The notes beneath the pieces were generated by a model. The model was not told where the DNA came from and searched no databases. It saw only the letters and a list, made by a program, of their open reading frames with translations. Below, in pieces: positions 24,207 through 32,461 of a stretch of 37,503 nucleotides of DNA. Source of the DNA: Synechococcales cyanobacterium CRU_2_2 (lineage in GTDB: Bacteria; Cyanobacteriota; Cyanobacteriia; PCC-9006; JAAUQQ01); assembly GCA_012034805.1 (NCBI GenBank), contig JAAUOP010000036.1, forward strand, positions 1 to 37,503, read 5' to 3'. A program made the position numbers and the translations under genes. Position 1 is the first letter of the stretch. Every line of letters starts with the position of its first letter.

Positions 24207-26570
24207 ATGAGCGACTTTGCGACCCATCACGCGTCTTCTCATAATCAGCAGGTTTACCAGCGCCTCAAGTTGTCTCTGAGTCTGGATTTGCGGCGTCAGC
24301 TCTTCGTGGCCATTTGTGATGATCTCAACCTTCGCAATCGCTTGGCGGGTCAGCTTCACCGTGAGCTGGCGAAGGCTGCTGCCGGGAATGGCGCGGCCCA
24401 TGCCATGACGAATGGCGCGGCCCATAGCCCAGAGCTGTTCCAGGTTGATTGGCTGGGCCAAGCTCCGAAGGATCGCCTCGTTAGCCTCAAGTTGGATTTG
24501 GGCGATCCCAACCCGATCGCCCAGGTGTCTCATTGGCTGCGCAAGCAGACGAATCCGGAGGTGCGATTGCAGATGCCCTCCTTCCAAATTTTGGGTATTG
24601 AACAACTCACCCGCCAACCAGCAGCCGTACAGCGACTGTTTCTCAGCTATTTGCGCACCCTCGAGCGACATCTGCCCGCCCTTGATTCGGGCTTAGTGCT
24701 CTGGGTGACCCAGCCTTGGTATCACAACATCCGTCAGTCTGCGCCGGAGTGTTGGCAGTGGTGCAGTGGCGCGTTTGAATTTGTCAGTGAACCGCTGCCT
24801 TTGTTCAGCAACGAGGATATCCCCCAGGGCAGCGGCATTGAAACGAGCTTGCCAGACGGTCACAGGCCAGACGGTCACAGGCTAGACGGTCGCGTTCCCG
24901 TCAGCCCCACCCAGCGCTCAACGGCTCACTCTACGACCGTCGCGGTGGAACAAGCGGTCGCCACTGTCGAGCGCCTAGGCCAAACTCCAGTCCCTCCAGC
25001 TTCAGCCGCTCAACAGAATGCTTCAAGTCCAGCTCAACCGACCGCAAAACCCGCACCTGGCCAGTCGGTAACGGTCAGGCCAACATCGTCCAAGTCCATT
25101 GGTTTGGTGCAGGATAATAGTCTCTCCCAGAGTCCTGCAGCACGAGGGCAAGATTCGTCCCCGACAAGCTCGCAGGGCGATCGCCCTGCAACCCACGCGC
25201 ACAAGCAGACGACAACCCCGCCTCCCCCTCCAGCCAACCCCGAAGCCGATCAGCAAGAAGCCCAGCTCTTGGCGACCATCGAAACCCTGCGCAGTCAGGG
25301 CAGTTCCTCCGAGGCCCTGGCCCTGGCCTACCTGGAGCTAGGCCGCTTCTATCGCCAGCGCATGGAACGGGGTGACACCTTCCAGGATTTTACTCGCTAC
25401 GCCATCGTCGCCTACGAGCAGGTGCTGGAGTGGCTCTGCTTCAATGATCCGGGCGCGGAAACCCCCAATATTTCCTGGCCTGACACCCTGAATGATTTGG
25501 GTACGCTTTATTGGATGGCCTCGCGGCAGCCCGAGTCACCGGAGCAGGGTCAGTCCTATTTGCGACTGGCAATTCAGACCTATCGCCTCGGTCTCAAGAA
25601 CACCGATCCCGATCGCCAGTCTCGCTCCTACGCAATGCTGCAAAACAATCTCGGCACAGTTCACAGCGACCAGGCCCATCAGCAGGATGCGATCGAGAAC
25701 TTGCAGCAGGCGATCGCTGCCTACCAAGAAGCACTACGCTTCCGCCAGCCAGAGGCCTCACCGCAAAAATATGCGTCCACCCAAAACAATTTGGGGACGG
25801 CCCATTGGCATCTGGCCCAACACGAAAATCCGGCAGAGCACTTGAGTTGTGCGATCGCCGCCTATTCCGAAGCCGCTCAACATTATTCCCCCGAGGAGCA
25901 ACCCGACAGCTACGCCATGATCCAGAACAACCTGGGCACGGCCTACTGGAACCTGGTCCAACATACCCCGGCCGCAGCCCATCCGACCGAGGGCAGCGAT
26001 CAGAACGAGTGGGCTGAGTTTGAGCCCCAGGATTGGCTCCTGTTGGCCGTGAATGCCTACAACAATGCGCTGCGCTTCCGCACGATTCAGACCGCGCCGA
26101 GCAGCTACGCCGCCACCCAAAACAACTTGGGCACGGCCTACTGGCAGCTCGCCAACCAAGCCCAGGGAAATCCGGCAGCAGCCCGAGAGTACCTCCAGCT
26201 GAGCATTTGCGCCTACGAGGCAGCTCTAACGGCGGCCCGGTTTCTGGAGGAGCAGGGTCAGGTTGGCCTGCTGAATTTTGACCTCTCCTCAACCCACAGC
26301 AACTTGGGCTTGGTTCATTTTCAACTCGCAACAGATTACAGCGACCAAATCGAAACCGAGAGCCAAGAGGAACACCTCGACCTAGCCCTTTTGCACCACG
26401 TGCAGGCCCTGGGCGGTTGGCAACACAAGCCAGAGCTGCAGGAAGCCGCGATGGAAGTGCTGACACAAACGATCCGGAAATACTACGAAATCTGGGGAAG
26501 CTCCGGCCAAAATCGAGCCCTGGCACAAGTTCCCGGCGCGTTGCTCCCCCAGCTTCTCCCCAAACTATAA
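24207..26570 (+). CDS. Tetratricopeptide-repeat protein with degenerate ATPase-like N-terminal domain
   Basis: From the ATG at 24207 the protein is 787 residues; a GTG at 24150 would add 19. Residues ~10-210 begin YQRLKLSLSLDLRRQLFVAICDDLNLRNRLAGQL and continue with FQILGIEQLTRQPAAVQRLFLSYLRTLERHLP and LVLWVTQPWYHNIRQSAPE. This looks like the nucleotide-binding fold of STAND/AAA ATPases without a Walker A lysine. A long Pro/Gln/Ser-rich linker (~210-360) follows. The C-terminal ~400 residues hold TPR-like repeats, each marked by QNNLGTAYW or close variants preceded by S-Y-A (at least five). TPRs bind proteins, so a scaffold or adaptor role is inferred. It is convergent with the FGGY kinase gene. 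Confidence 0.75.
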   Translation: MSDFATHHASSHNQQVYQRLKLSLSLDLRRQLFVAICDDLNLRNRLAGQLHRELAKAAAGNGAAHAMTNGAAHSPELFQVDWLGQAPKDRLVSLKLDLGDPNPIAQVSHWLRKQTNPEVRLQMPSFQILGIEQLTRQPAAVQRLFLSYLRTLERHLPALDSGLVLWVTQPWYHNIRQSAPECWQWCSGAFEFVSEPLPLFSNEDIPQGSGIETSLPDGHRPDGHRLDGRVPVSPTQRSTAHSTTVAVEQAVATVERLGQTPVPPASAAQQNASSPAQPTAKPAPGQSVTVRPTSSKSIGLVQDNSLSQSPAARGQDSSPTSSQGDRPATHAHKQTTTPPPPPANPEADQQEAQLLATIETLRSQGSSSEALALAYLELGRFYRQRMERGDTFQDFTRYAIVAYEQVLEWLCFNDPGAETPNISWPDTLNDLGTLYWMASRQPESPEQGQSYLRLAIQTYRLGLKNTDPDRQSRSYAMLQNNLGTVHSDQAHQQDAIENLQQAIAAYQEALRFRQPEASPQKYASTQNNLGTAHWHLAQHENPAEHLSCAIAAYSEAAQHYSPEEQPDSYAMIQNNLGTAYWNLVQHTPAAAHPTEGSDQNEWAEFEPQDWLLLAVNAYNNALRFRTIQTAPSSYAATQNNLGTAYWQLANQAQGNPAAAREYLQLSICAYEAALTAARFLEEQGQVGLLNFDLSSTHSNLGLVHFQLATDYSDQIETESQEEHLDLALLHHVQALGGWQHKPELQEAAMEVLTQTIRKYYEIWGSSGQNRALAQVPGALLPQLLPKL
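24447..24477 (-). repeat. Dispersed element, copy 3 (inside the TPR gene)
   Basis: On the minus strand this is GGCGATCCTTCGGAGCTTGG then CCCAGCCAATC, near-identical over 31 bases to the copies in the prolyl oligopeptidase and DUF3326 genes, but in the opposite direction relative to its gene. It encodes DWLGQAPKDRL. Confidence 0.65.
24852..24894. repeat. 15-bp tandem repeat in the TPR-protein linker
   Basis: Two identical units CCAGACGGTCACAGG and a third changed one encode PDGHRPDGHRLDG in the linker between the N-terminal domain and the TPRs. Frame is kept. Confidence 0.8.
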
Positions 26571-26580
26571 GGCCCAAACC

Positions 26581-26604
26581 GTAGGGACGAAGCACCGTTT
26601 GTCC
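26581..26604. repeat. Single GTAGGGACGA palindromic repeat between convergent genes
   Basis: GTAGGGACGAAGCACCGTTTGTCC is a degenerate version of the hairpin units at 33351-33397. It lies 11 bases after the TPR stop, before the convergent kinase gene, and could fold with GGACGAA pairing to TTTGTCC. Confidence 0.6.
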
Positions 26605-26629
26605 GGCTGTCAGGAGAGGCTGCCGAACC

Positions 26630-27956
26630 CTAGGAAACAGGCCTATGCGGCAGCCGCAAGTGCCCCTGCGCCAGCCGCGCGGTGCCATAGGCAGCCTGGG
26701 TTTGCATGGCAGGGCCAACCGGTACGCCCAAATGCCGCTGACGAATCTGACTCCAGGCTGAGTTTTGGGCTCCACCGCCCGCAGTCACGACTTGGCTCAG
26801 GGGTGTGCTGCCTAAGGCTTGCAAGCGCTGGTAGCCCTCGGCTTCGATGCGGGCCATACTCTCCAAGAGGCCGTGCAAAAAATCTACATCCGAGGCGGGG
26901 CGGGGCTGAAGCTGGGGCGATCGCCCCGGATCGGCCCAGGGAAACCGCTCACCCGGCTTGAGCAGCGGGTAGTAGTGCAGAGGAGAGGCGATCGCCGGGT
27001 CAATTTGCCCGCTCAGACGCCGCAGTTCCTCGTCCTCCCAAAACGTCTTTAACACCGCTCCCCCCGTATTCGACGCGCCCCCCACCAACCACAGGTCACC
27101 CCAACGATGGCTGTACACGCCCGACATGACATCATCGACACGGGTTTTGCTCAAAAGCTTCAGCACCAGCGTTGAGCCCAGGGAGGTGACAGCATCGCCC
27201 GGTTGATCCACGCCGCTAGCCAAGAAGGCTGCAATGCTATCGGTGGTTCCGGCGCAGACAACACAGCGGGGGCTCAGACCAAATTGCTGGGCGATCGCCC
27301 CTCGCACGGCTCCAATCACCTGACCGGGAGCAATCACCTGGGGCAAGAGCGATCGCAGCTCTGTCTCCCACAGCCACTGGGGATAGGCCAGCGCCCCAGG
27401 GTCATAACCCAGCTTTAGCGCATTGTGATAGTCCGAAATTCCCACCTGGCCGTGGAGCAAACCGGCCAGCCAGTCCGCTTGGTGCAGCAGTTTCCAGCCG
27501 GGTGGAATGCCGCGATCGCTCCAGCCCAAGGCCTGTTGCCACCACAGTAGTTTGCTCAGACTGGAGCTGGGACTGAGGACGGTATGATTCGGGGGAGCGA
27601 TCGCCCGGATTTGCTGGGCCACCGTTTGGGCGTGAGCGTCCTGGGCAGAATCGCCTTGGGCAGAATCGTCTTGGGCGCGAGCATCGTTGTAGAGAAGCGG
27701 CTCGGTTTGCGGTGTCCCCTGGGCATCGCACAACAAAACCGTGCCCGAAGTACCGTTGATGGCGATCGCCTCCAGTCCCTGGGCCAGCGATCGCGGCACG
27801 CTGCCCAGCAATTCCCAAAGAATATCCTGCCAAAGCACCGCCAATGGGCCACTGTGGTCCAACGGGATGTGGTGCTCAAAACAACATGGCACCCCCGGCG
27901 TCTCGGGCAATCGCCCGAGCACCAGAGGTGCCAAAATCAATCCCTAAACCCGCCAA
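26630..27956 (-). pseudogene. FGGY-family sugar kinase (ribulokinase/xylulokinase-like), frameshift near N-terminus
   Basis: The main frame (26630-27940) lacks the N-terminal phosphate motif, but the neighbouring frame, starting at a TTG at 27956, encodes AGLGIDFGTSGARAIARDAG, the canonical FGGY start. Removing one base from the C5 run at 27892-27896 joins them. The rest shows AIAINGTSGTVLLCD, LSPSSSLSKLLWW, the HQADWLAGLL block, CAGTTDSIAAFLASGVDQPGDA with the catalytic Asp (TTDS), SLGSTLVLK and VTAGGGAQN. It resembles the cyanobacterial/plant D-ribulose kinase (XK1-like) group; substrate is inferred. A 15-bp repeat gives the QDDSAQGDSAQDAHAQ linker. The start lies 5 bases after the metK stop, so the genes are likely co-transcribed. 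Confidence 0.8.
27626..27685. repeat. 15-bp tandem array in the FGGY kinase gene
   Basis: Four units of TTGGGCAGAATCGTC type (27626, 27641, 27656, 27671) encode a D-S-A-Q/D-A-H-A-Q repeat on the minus strand. Frame is kept, in a loop between kinase motifs. Confidence 0.8.
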
Positions 27957-27961
27957 GCGGC

Positions 27962-29215
27962 CTAGGAAACAGCCGCAGTGGCAGCCAATGCAGCCTTGAG
28001 CGCATCGACCTTATCGATCGCTTCCCAGGGCAAATCCAGATCCGTACGGCCAAAGTGACCGTAGGCTGCCGTGTCCTGGAAGAAGCGACCATTGCGCTCT
28101 GCAGGCAAGTTGCGTAGACGGAAGGTTTGGATAATGCCCGCCGGACGCAATTCAAAGGTTTTCTGCACAGCCTCGAGCAGCGCCTCATCGGAAACCTTGC
28201 CCGTGCCAAAGGTCTCGACAAAGATGCTGGTGGGATGGGCCACACCAATGGCATAGCTCAACTGCACTTCGCACTTGTCGGCCAAGCCAGCCGCAACGAT
28301 GTTTTTGGCCACATGACGGCAGGCATAGGCAGCACTCCGATCTACCTTGGTGGGATCCTTGCCAGAGAAAGCACCGCCACCGTGGCGGGAGTAACCGCCG
28401 TAGGTATCGACGATGATTTTGCGTCCGGTCAAGCCTGCGTCGCCCTGGGGGCCACCGACCACGAATTTGCCCGTGGGATTGACCAAAAACTTGGTGTTCT
28501 CATCGGGCTTGATGGCCAGATCCGAGAAGACCGGCTGCACCACTTGCTCCCAGAGATCGGCTTGGATGCGATCGCGCACCGCTTTCTCCTCGGAAATATC
28601 GCCGATGCTGGGGGCGTGTTGGGTGGAGATCAAGATCGTGTCCACGGCGACGGGTTTGTCGTCTTCGTAGGCGATCGTCACCTGGGTCTTCCCATCGGGA
28701 CGCAAATAGATCAGCTCACCGGTCTTACGCACGGCGGCGAGGCGGCGCGAAATGCGGTGGGCCAAGCTAATGGGCAGTGGCATCAGCTCGGGGGTTTCGT
28801 TGCAGGCAAAGCCAAACATAATCCCCTGGTCGCCCGCACCCGTGGCATCCAGCTCGTCCTCGGACAGCTCGCGCTGCTCGAGGGCACTGTCTACGCCTTG
28901 GGCAATGTCCGCCGACTGTTCATCTAGGGCCACCAGCACAGAACAGCTATTGGCCGCAAAGCCGCCGTCTGCACCGACGTAACCAATTTCCGTAATTTTC
29001 TTGCGAGCAAGTTCAATAAAATTAACCTGGGCTTTAGAAGTAATTTCCCCGGTAATCAGAACCAGGCCAGTGTTAACCACCACTTCGGCAGCGACGCGGC
29101 TAGCGGGGTCTTGCTCTAGCAGGGCATCCAGGATGGTATCTGAGATTTGGTCACAGATTTTATCGGGATGTCCCTCGGTTACGGACTCCGAGGTGAAATA
29201 GTACTTACGACTCAA
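27962..29215 (-). CDS. metK: S-adenosylmethionine synthase (methionine adenosyltransferase)
   Basis: MetK makes SAM from methionine and ATP, with hydrolysis of the triphosphate. The 417-residue protein is complete: [20 protein letters not shown] (catalytic His16), [30 protein letters not shown], the ATP/phosphate loop [19 protein letters not shown], and [16 protein letters not shown] near the end. The start codon is TTG at 29215, preceded by AAGGAGG at 8-base spacing; no ATG gives a better family match. The methyl donor is used by the tocopherol and BioC enzymes of the same window. The FGGY kinase gene follows after 5 bases. No SAM riboswitch was recognised upstream. Confidence 0.97.
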   Translation of the reverse strand: MSRKYYFTSESVTEGHPDKICDQISDTILDALLEQDPASRVAAEVVVNTGLVLITGEITSKAQVNFIELARKKITEIGYVGADGGFAANSCSVLVALDEQSADIAQGVDSALEQRELSEDELDATGAGDQGIMFGFACNETPELMPLPISLAHRISRRLAAVRKTGELIYLRPDGKTQVTIAYEDDKPVAVDTILISTQHAPSIGDISEEKAVRDRIQADLWEQVVQPVFSDLAIKPDENTKFLVNPTGKFVVGGPQGDAGLTGRKIIVDTYGGYSRHGGGAFSGKDPTKVDRSAAYACRHVAKNIVAAGLADKCEVQLSYAIGVAHPTSIFVETFGTGKVSDEALLEAVQKTFELRPAGIIQTFRLRNLPAERNGRFFQDTAAYGHFGRTDLDLPWEAIDKVDALKAALAATAAVS

Positions 29216-29223
29216 GGATCAAC

Positions 29224-29230
29224 CCTCCTT
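29224..29230 (-). promoter_or_regulatory. Shine-Dalgarno fixing the TTG start of metK
   Basis: On the minus strand AAGGAGG ends 8 bases before TTG-AGT-CGT. It is the strongest ribosome-binding site in the window and decides the unusual start codon. Confidence 0.85.
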
Positions 29231-29499
29231 ATGATCAAAATAAGCGCTTACAAAACAAAAGCGCATGTTTAGGCCTATTCACAGGCGCATGCAATCGTAC
29301 GTCGATTTCAACCGTAGGTTGATAGAACGCCTGCAACCGTGGACGACCTTTAGATTAAGTCTAAGGCTAGGAAGTATTTTAGAGAGGTTTTGGCCTTTAT
29401 CACGATCTTCTTCGCAGATCTACGGAAGCTTTACGGCAGGTTGGGTTCGTTGTGAGTCCAGTGTGAAGGGTGTAGAGTTCTGAATCTATCTGGACTGGG
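29231..29499. other. Intergenic region between metK and a secretion-domain remnant
   Basis: Near metK this has short palindromes (AAGCGCTT at 29242-29249) and two GCGCATG words (about 29260 and 29285). I see no riboswitch-like pairing pattern, gene or RNA. The right end is G-rich and blends into the degraded secretion-domain gene. Confidence 0.35.
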
Positions 29500-29942
29500 G
29501 TGCAGAGGGTGAAGGTGCTGCGTGCTTTTGGAATCAGGTTGGGCTGGGTAATTTTGACGGCGGGGCCGGGGTTGGGACAAAGTATTACGTTGGATGGAAC
29601 GTTGGGGCCGACGAGACCGGGTGGGGGGGGAACGGTTTCTTCGATTGATGGATTGCTGTTTACGGACAGTACGGCGATGAATTTGTTTTGATTAATCCCA
29701 GTGGGATTGTGTTGGGGCCGAATGCTCGGTTGGATGTTGGTGGAACAACTCGAGGAGATTTTACGGCGACGACTTTGGATGCGATCGTTTGGCCGGATCG
29801 GAGTCGGTTTGATGCGGTGAATCCGGGGGGAGTGGCTCCGTTGTTGCGGATTGTGGGGAATTCGAGTGGATTTTTGGCGAGTCAGCGGCAGATTACGGTG
29901 GATCGGAGTCAGTTGCGGGTGCCTAACACGCAGGATTTGTGA
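29500..29942 (+). pseudogene. Remnant of a filamentous-haemagglutinin (two-partner secretion) N-terminal domain gene
   Basis: The first frame (29500-29691) has a signal-peptide-like start (GTG; a hydrophobic GIRLGWVILTAGPGLGQ) then QSITLDGTLGPT and GTVSSIDGLLF; the second (29688-29942) continues INPSGIVLGPNARLDVGG and NPGGVAPLLRIVGNSSGFLASQRQ. These are the TPS-domain motifs of large secreted cyanobacterial proteins. One more T in the run 29686-29689 would join them as NLFLINPSG. In addition ~50-60 residues normally lying between TLGPT and GGTVSSIDG are missing, and the protein stops where thousands of residues usually follow. It is a dead fragment, not just a base-call problem. Confidence 0.75.
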
Positions 29943-30467
29943 TTGTTGTTGGGATGTGTTGATGTCGGAGTGCTCAGCGAAGCCGCTGCCGATCGCCTGA
30001 GCGCCAACCCCACCGACGACTTCCCCCTCGACTACAACCCCGACGCCATTACCGCAATCTATCGCCTCACCGGCGGCCAACCCTACCTCATCCAACTGAT
30101 CTGCCACAGTCTTATCAGCCGCTTCAACCGCCAACGCTTTGAAGAAGGACGAGAAATTGAACCCCGTTTAACCCTCACCGACGTCGAAACCATCGTCACC
30201 CGCCCCGACTTCTTCCGCGGCGGCAACGCCTACTTCAGCGGCGTCTGGAGCCAATGCCAAGAAGAACACGCTGACGAACAAACCGCCATCCTCCGAGCCC
30301 TGAGCCCACATCCCAACGGCCTCAGCGCCGCCGAACTCATGCAGACTAGCCCAGACAGCAGCCGAACGTTGGAGGTGATCGCCCTCCTAGAAAAACATGA
30401 TGTGATTCACCACTCCCAAGACCGCTACCGCTTCGTCGTCGAACTGATGCGTCGCTGGGTCGCGTAG
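29943..30467 (+). pseudogene. Truncated AAA/STAND-type ATPase fragment (C-terminal half)
   Basis: The 174-codon frame begins with a few non-conserved residues and then reads VLSEAAADRLSANPTDDFPLDYNPDAITAIYRLTGGQPYLIQLICH, the helical part that follows the P-loop domain in AAA-like/STAND ATPases, ending in a winged-helix-like segment (LSAAELMQ..., VIALLEKHDVIHH, YRFVVELMRRWVA). The Walker A and B parts are missing. It follows the secretion-domain remnant directly, and base usage changes abruptly at about 29960 from G-rich to C-rich, so two unrelated gene fragments have been joined. A short functional protein cannot be excluded but is unlikely. Confidence 0.6.
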
Positions 30468-30489
30468 TAGGGGACGGTATCCCCGATCC

Positions 30490-31083
30490 TCAGACGCCTG
30501 GGGACTGTCGCAATTTCCAAAACAGCGCCGAAACCAGATTGGCCGTGACGTGTGTAGCCACCGGCACTAACAAATTGCCGGTCAGAAGCGCGATCGCCCC
30601 CAGAAAAATTCCCACCAGCGTCGCCCAAACCGCGTAGGGCCACTGGCTGCGGCCACTCATATGCAAAACACCAAAGCTGGCACCCGAGAGCAAAACCGCG
30701 ATCGCCCCACTCCCAAAACTCGGCAACATCACCCCCCGAAACAGCAGCTCTTCGCTGAGGCCCGGCAGCAGACCCAGCCAGACCAAATCCGCCAGCTCCA
30801 AGGGCCTTAGCACCAAATTGAGATAGGACTCGGCACTGGCGCGGTAGGCAGGCCAAACAAAATAGAGCCCCAGACTCGCCAGACTAATCGCACAGCCCAG
30901 CCCGACGCCCAGGGCAGCCAGAGCCGGTTGCCAAGACCAAGCCAACAGCGGCACATTTCCCCACCACTGCCAGCCCTTGGCAATCACCAAAAACACCAGG
31001 GCCGTAATCGCCATCCCCATCAAAATCTGGGGACGGGTGAAGGGGGGAAGATTGGAGGGGGTGGGGTTAGTCGTCACAGGCAA
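30490..31083 (-). CDS. CPBP-family intramembrane metalloprotease (CAAX protease-like)
   Basis: The 197-residue membrane protein has the four CPBP (ABI) motifs: EE-xxx-R as Glu111-Glu112-Arg116 (SEELLFRG), F-xxx-H with His141 (FGVLHMSG), and H-xxx-N with His178-Asn182 (HVTAN). About five hydrophobic segments surround them. In bacteria such proteins are often linked to bacteriocin immunity or prenyl-protein processing; the substrate here is unknown. Length is on the short side but complete. It follows the DUF3326 gene on the same strand after 73 bp and is convergent with the ATPase fragment. Confidence 0.88.
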   Translation of the reverse strand: MPVTTNPTPSNLPPFTRPQILMGMAITALVFLVIAKGWQWWGNVPLLAWSWQPALAALGVGLGCAISLASLGLYFVWPAYRASAESYLNLVLRPLELADLVWLGLLPGLSEELLFRGVMLPSFGSGAIAVLLSGASFGVLHMSGRSQWPYAVWATLVGIFLGAIALLTGNLLVPVATHVTANLVSALFWKLRQSPGV

Positions 31084-31156
31084 AGCACAGTAATAAATAA
31101 ATTGGGATGGGGCCAGAACTCAGGTAGAACGGGGAAGCTGAAGCTGTATTGGGGGC

Positions 31157-32275
31157 TCAGGCTTCTAGACAGCGCAGGGGAGGGATGTGGGGACGCAAGA
31201 GAGTGGGGTCGAGACCCGCGCGATCGCTCACCACCACGCCGATCGCTTCTAGGTAGGAGCGAACGCGAATCACCTGGATGCCCAGCGGTTCTGGCGGAAC
31301 GTCCAGGGCCGTCGTGTTTTCTTCCACGGCGATAATTTTGGCTCCGGCAGCGCTCCAGCTCAAGATCGCGCTGCCACCACAGGCTGCAGCAGGGACGATG
31401 ACGCTGTTGATGTGGTCAGCCGTGAGACAGGATCGCGGGAGAGGGCGATTGGCTCCGCCAAGCTCCGCAGGATCGCCCATAACCGACTCATAGCGCGGTG
31501 CGCGGCTGAGACCCACCAGCACGCAGGGCAAAAACGTGTAGCCAATTTCCTCGGCGGCGGCACGGGGAGAAACGCTGGGGTCGAGGGGGAGCGGACGCAG
31601 GGCGGGAGCATGGGCACAGGGAATTTGGAAGGTTTGAACCACGAGGTGACTGATGATGGCTTCGGCTCCGGCGAGACCATCGACTCCTTGGCCCTGGCGA
31701 TAGTCTTGTAGGGCGTCGCTGATCTCATCGGGGAAACGGGCAACGACAGCGATCGCCTCTGCCCCCGTCTGCTGAATCAGTTTTTCTGTGGCTCGCAGCA
31801 GGCTGTCGGGTCGAGCGATCGTGCCCCAGGAAGCCCCCGAATCTGAAGTTTTGAGGGCCACGCCCAGCGGTTCATCCGTGAGGATATAATCGGCGATGTC
31901 GAGGCCGAGGGTGGCTCGGGCGGCCTCCGCGACTTGAACATGGCGCTGGCGCAGGTCTGGCTCCATTGCGCGATCGAGCACCAGACCAATGCAATTGCGC
32001 CGCACCGGACGAAGCGCCCAGTGTCCGGCAGCAAACTGATCGAGGGCGTAGCCTTCCACATAGAGAATATTGTCGCGGGGCCAGTAGAGCTGGGCTCCGT
32101 TGAGCACATTGGGGTGGGTAATCAAGCCATCGACCGCTTGAGCCAGAGCCCGCGCCAGGGGCAGCGCATCTCCGGCATAGCCTCCCATGGCGCAGCCAAT
32201 GCCGGTGGGTACGATCAGAACCGAATGGTAGGGGCTTGGGCCAGCGGGCGGCGTAACAGTCACGGTCAACCCCAA
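31157..32275 (-). CDS. DUF3326 family protein (conserved in cyanobacteria and plants)
   Basis: The 372-residue protein matches DUF3326: VLIVPTGIGCAMGGYAGDALPLARALA, HPNVLNGAQLYWPRDNILYVEGYALD, VLDRAMEPDLRQRH, a TLGLDIADYILTDEPLGV segment, GLAGAEAIISHLVVQTFQIPCAHAPA, and VIVPAAACGGSAILSW then IIAVEENTT. The function is not established. The conserved GIG and ACGG stretches suggest a small-molecule binding site. Residues near MGDPAELGGANRP come from the dispersed 34-bp element and appear inserted between APRYESV and the VIVPA strand. The start at 32275 fits the family. The CPBP protease gene follows on the same strand. Confidence 0.88.
   Translation of the reverse strand: MGLTVTVTPPAGPSPYHSVLIVPTGIGCAMGGYAGDALPLARALAQAVDGLITHPNVLNGAQLYWPRDNILYVEGYALDQFAAGHWALRPVRRNCIGLVLDRAMEPDLRQRHVQVAEAARATLGLDIADYILTDEPLGVALKTSDSGASWGTIARPDSLLRATEKLIQQTGAEAIAVVARFPDEISDALQDYRQGQGVDGLAGAEAIISHLVVQTFQIPCAHAPALRPLPLDPSVSPRAAAEEIGYTFLPCVLVGLSRAPRYESVMGDPAELGGANRPLPRSCLTADHINSVIVPAAACGGSAILSWSAAGAKIIAVEENTTALDVPPEPLGIQVIRVRSYLEAIGVVVSDRAGLDPTLLRPHIPPLRCLEA
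31444..31477 (-). repeat. Dispersed 34-bp element, copy 2 (inside DUF3326)
   Basis: On the minus strand this reads GGCGATCCTGCGGAGCTTGG then CGGAGCCAATCGCC. It differs from the copy in prolyl oligopeptidase by two bases in the centre and is read in the same direction, giving DPAELGGANR versus [10 protein letters not shown]. Confidence 0.75.
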
Positions 32276-32461
32276 ACACGTTTGCCAATCTGCTTTTTGC
32301 CCGTTTAGTCTAGCCTGAATCCGGGATGCATGTCAGGATTTGGCGGCTGCGGTAAAAATAAGGTAGAACGTAGGAACGGCGCGACCGGCTTACCGGACAA
32401 GCTTTGCCGGACAGCCCCGCCTCGCCCCCATTCCATTCACCAGCACAAGGGCAGAAAGACT

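Noticed and set aside
25594..26775. 393-codon open frame antisense to the TPR gene
   Set aside because: Composition (Arg, Gly, Pro, Ser-rich) is that of a shadow frame opposite a high-GC repeat gene; the plus strand encodes clear TPR motifs.
29216..29499. SAM riboswitch upstream of metK
   Set aside because: I looked for paired stems and conserved cores of SAM-I, SAM-II/V and SAM-IV types and saw only short palindromes; a covariance-model search would be decisive.
30425..30856. 143-codon minus-strand frame overlapping the CPBP protease gene
   Set aside because: Shadow of the protease gene, which has all CPBP motifs in its own frame.
32330..32461. Extended N-terminus of the GST-like protein
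   Set aside because: It includes an imperfect palindrome near 32394-32412 and unrelated residues; the GTG at 32462 matches the family start.
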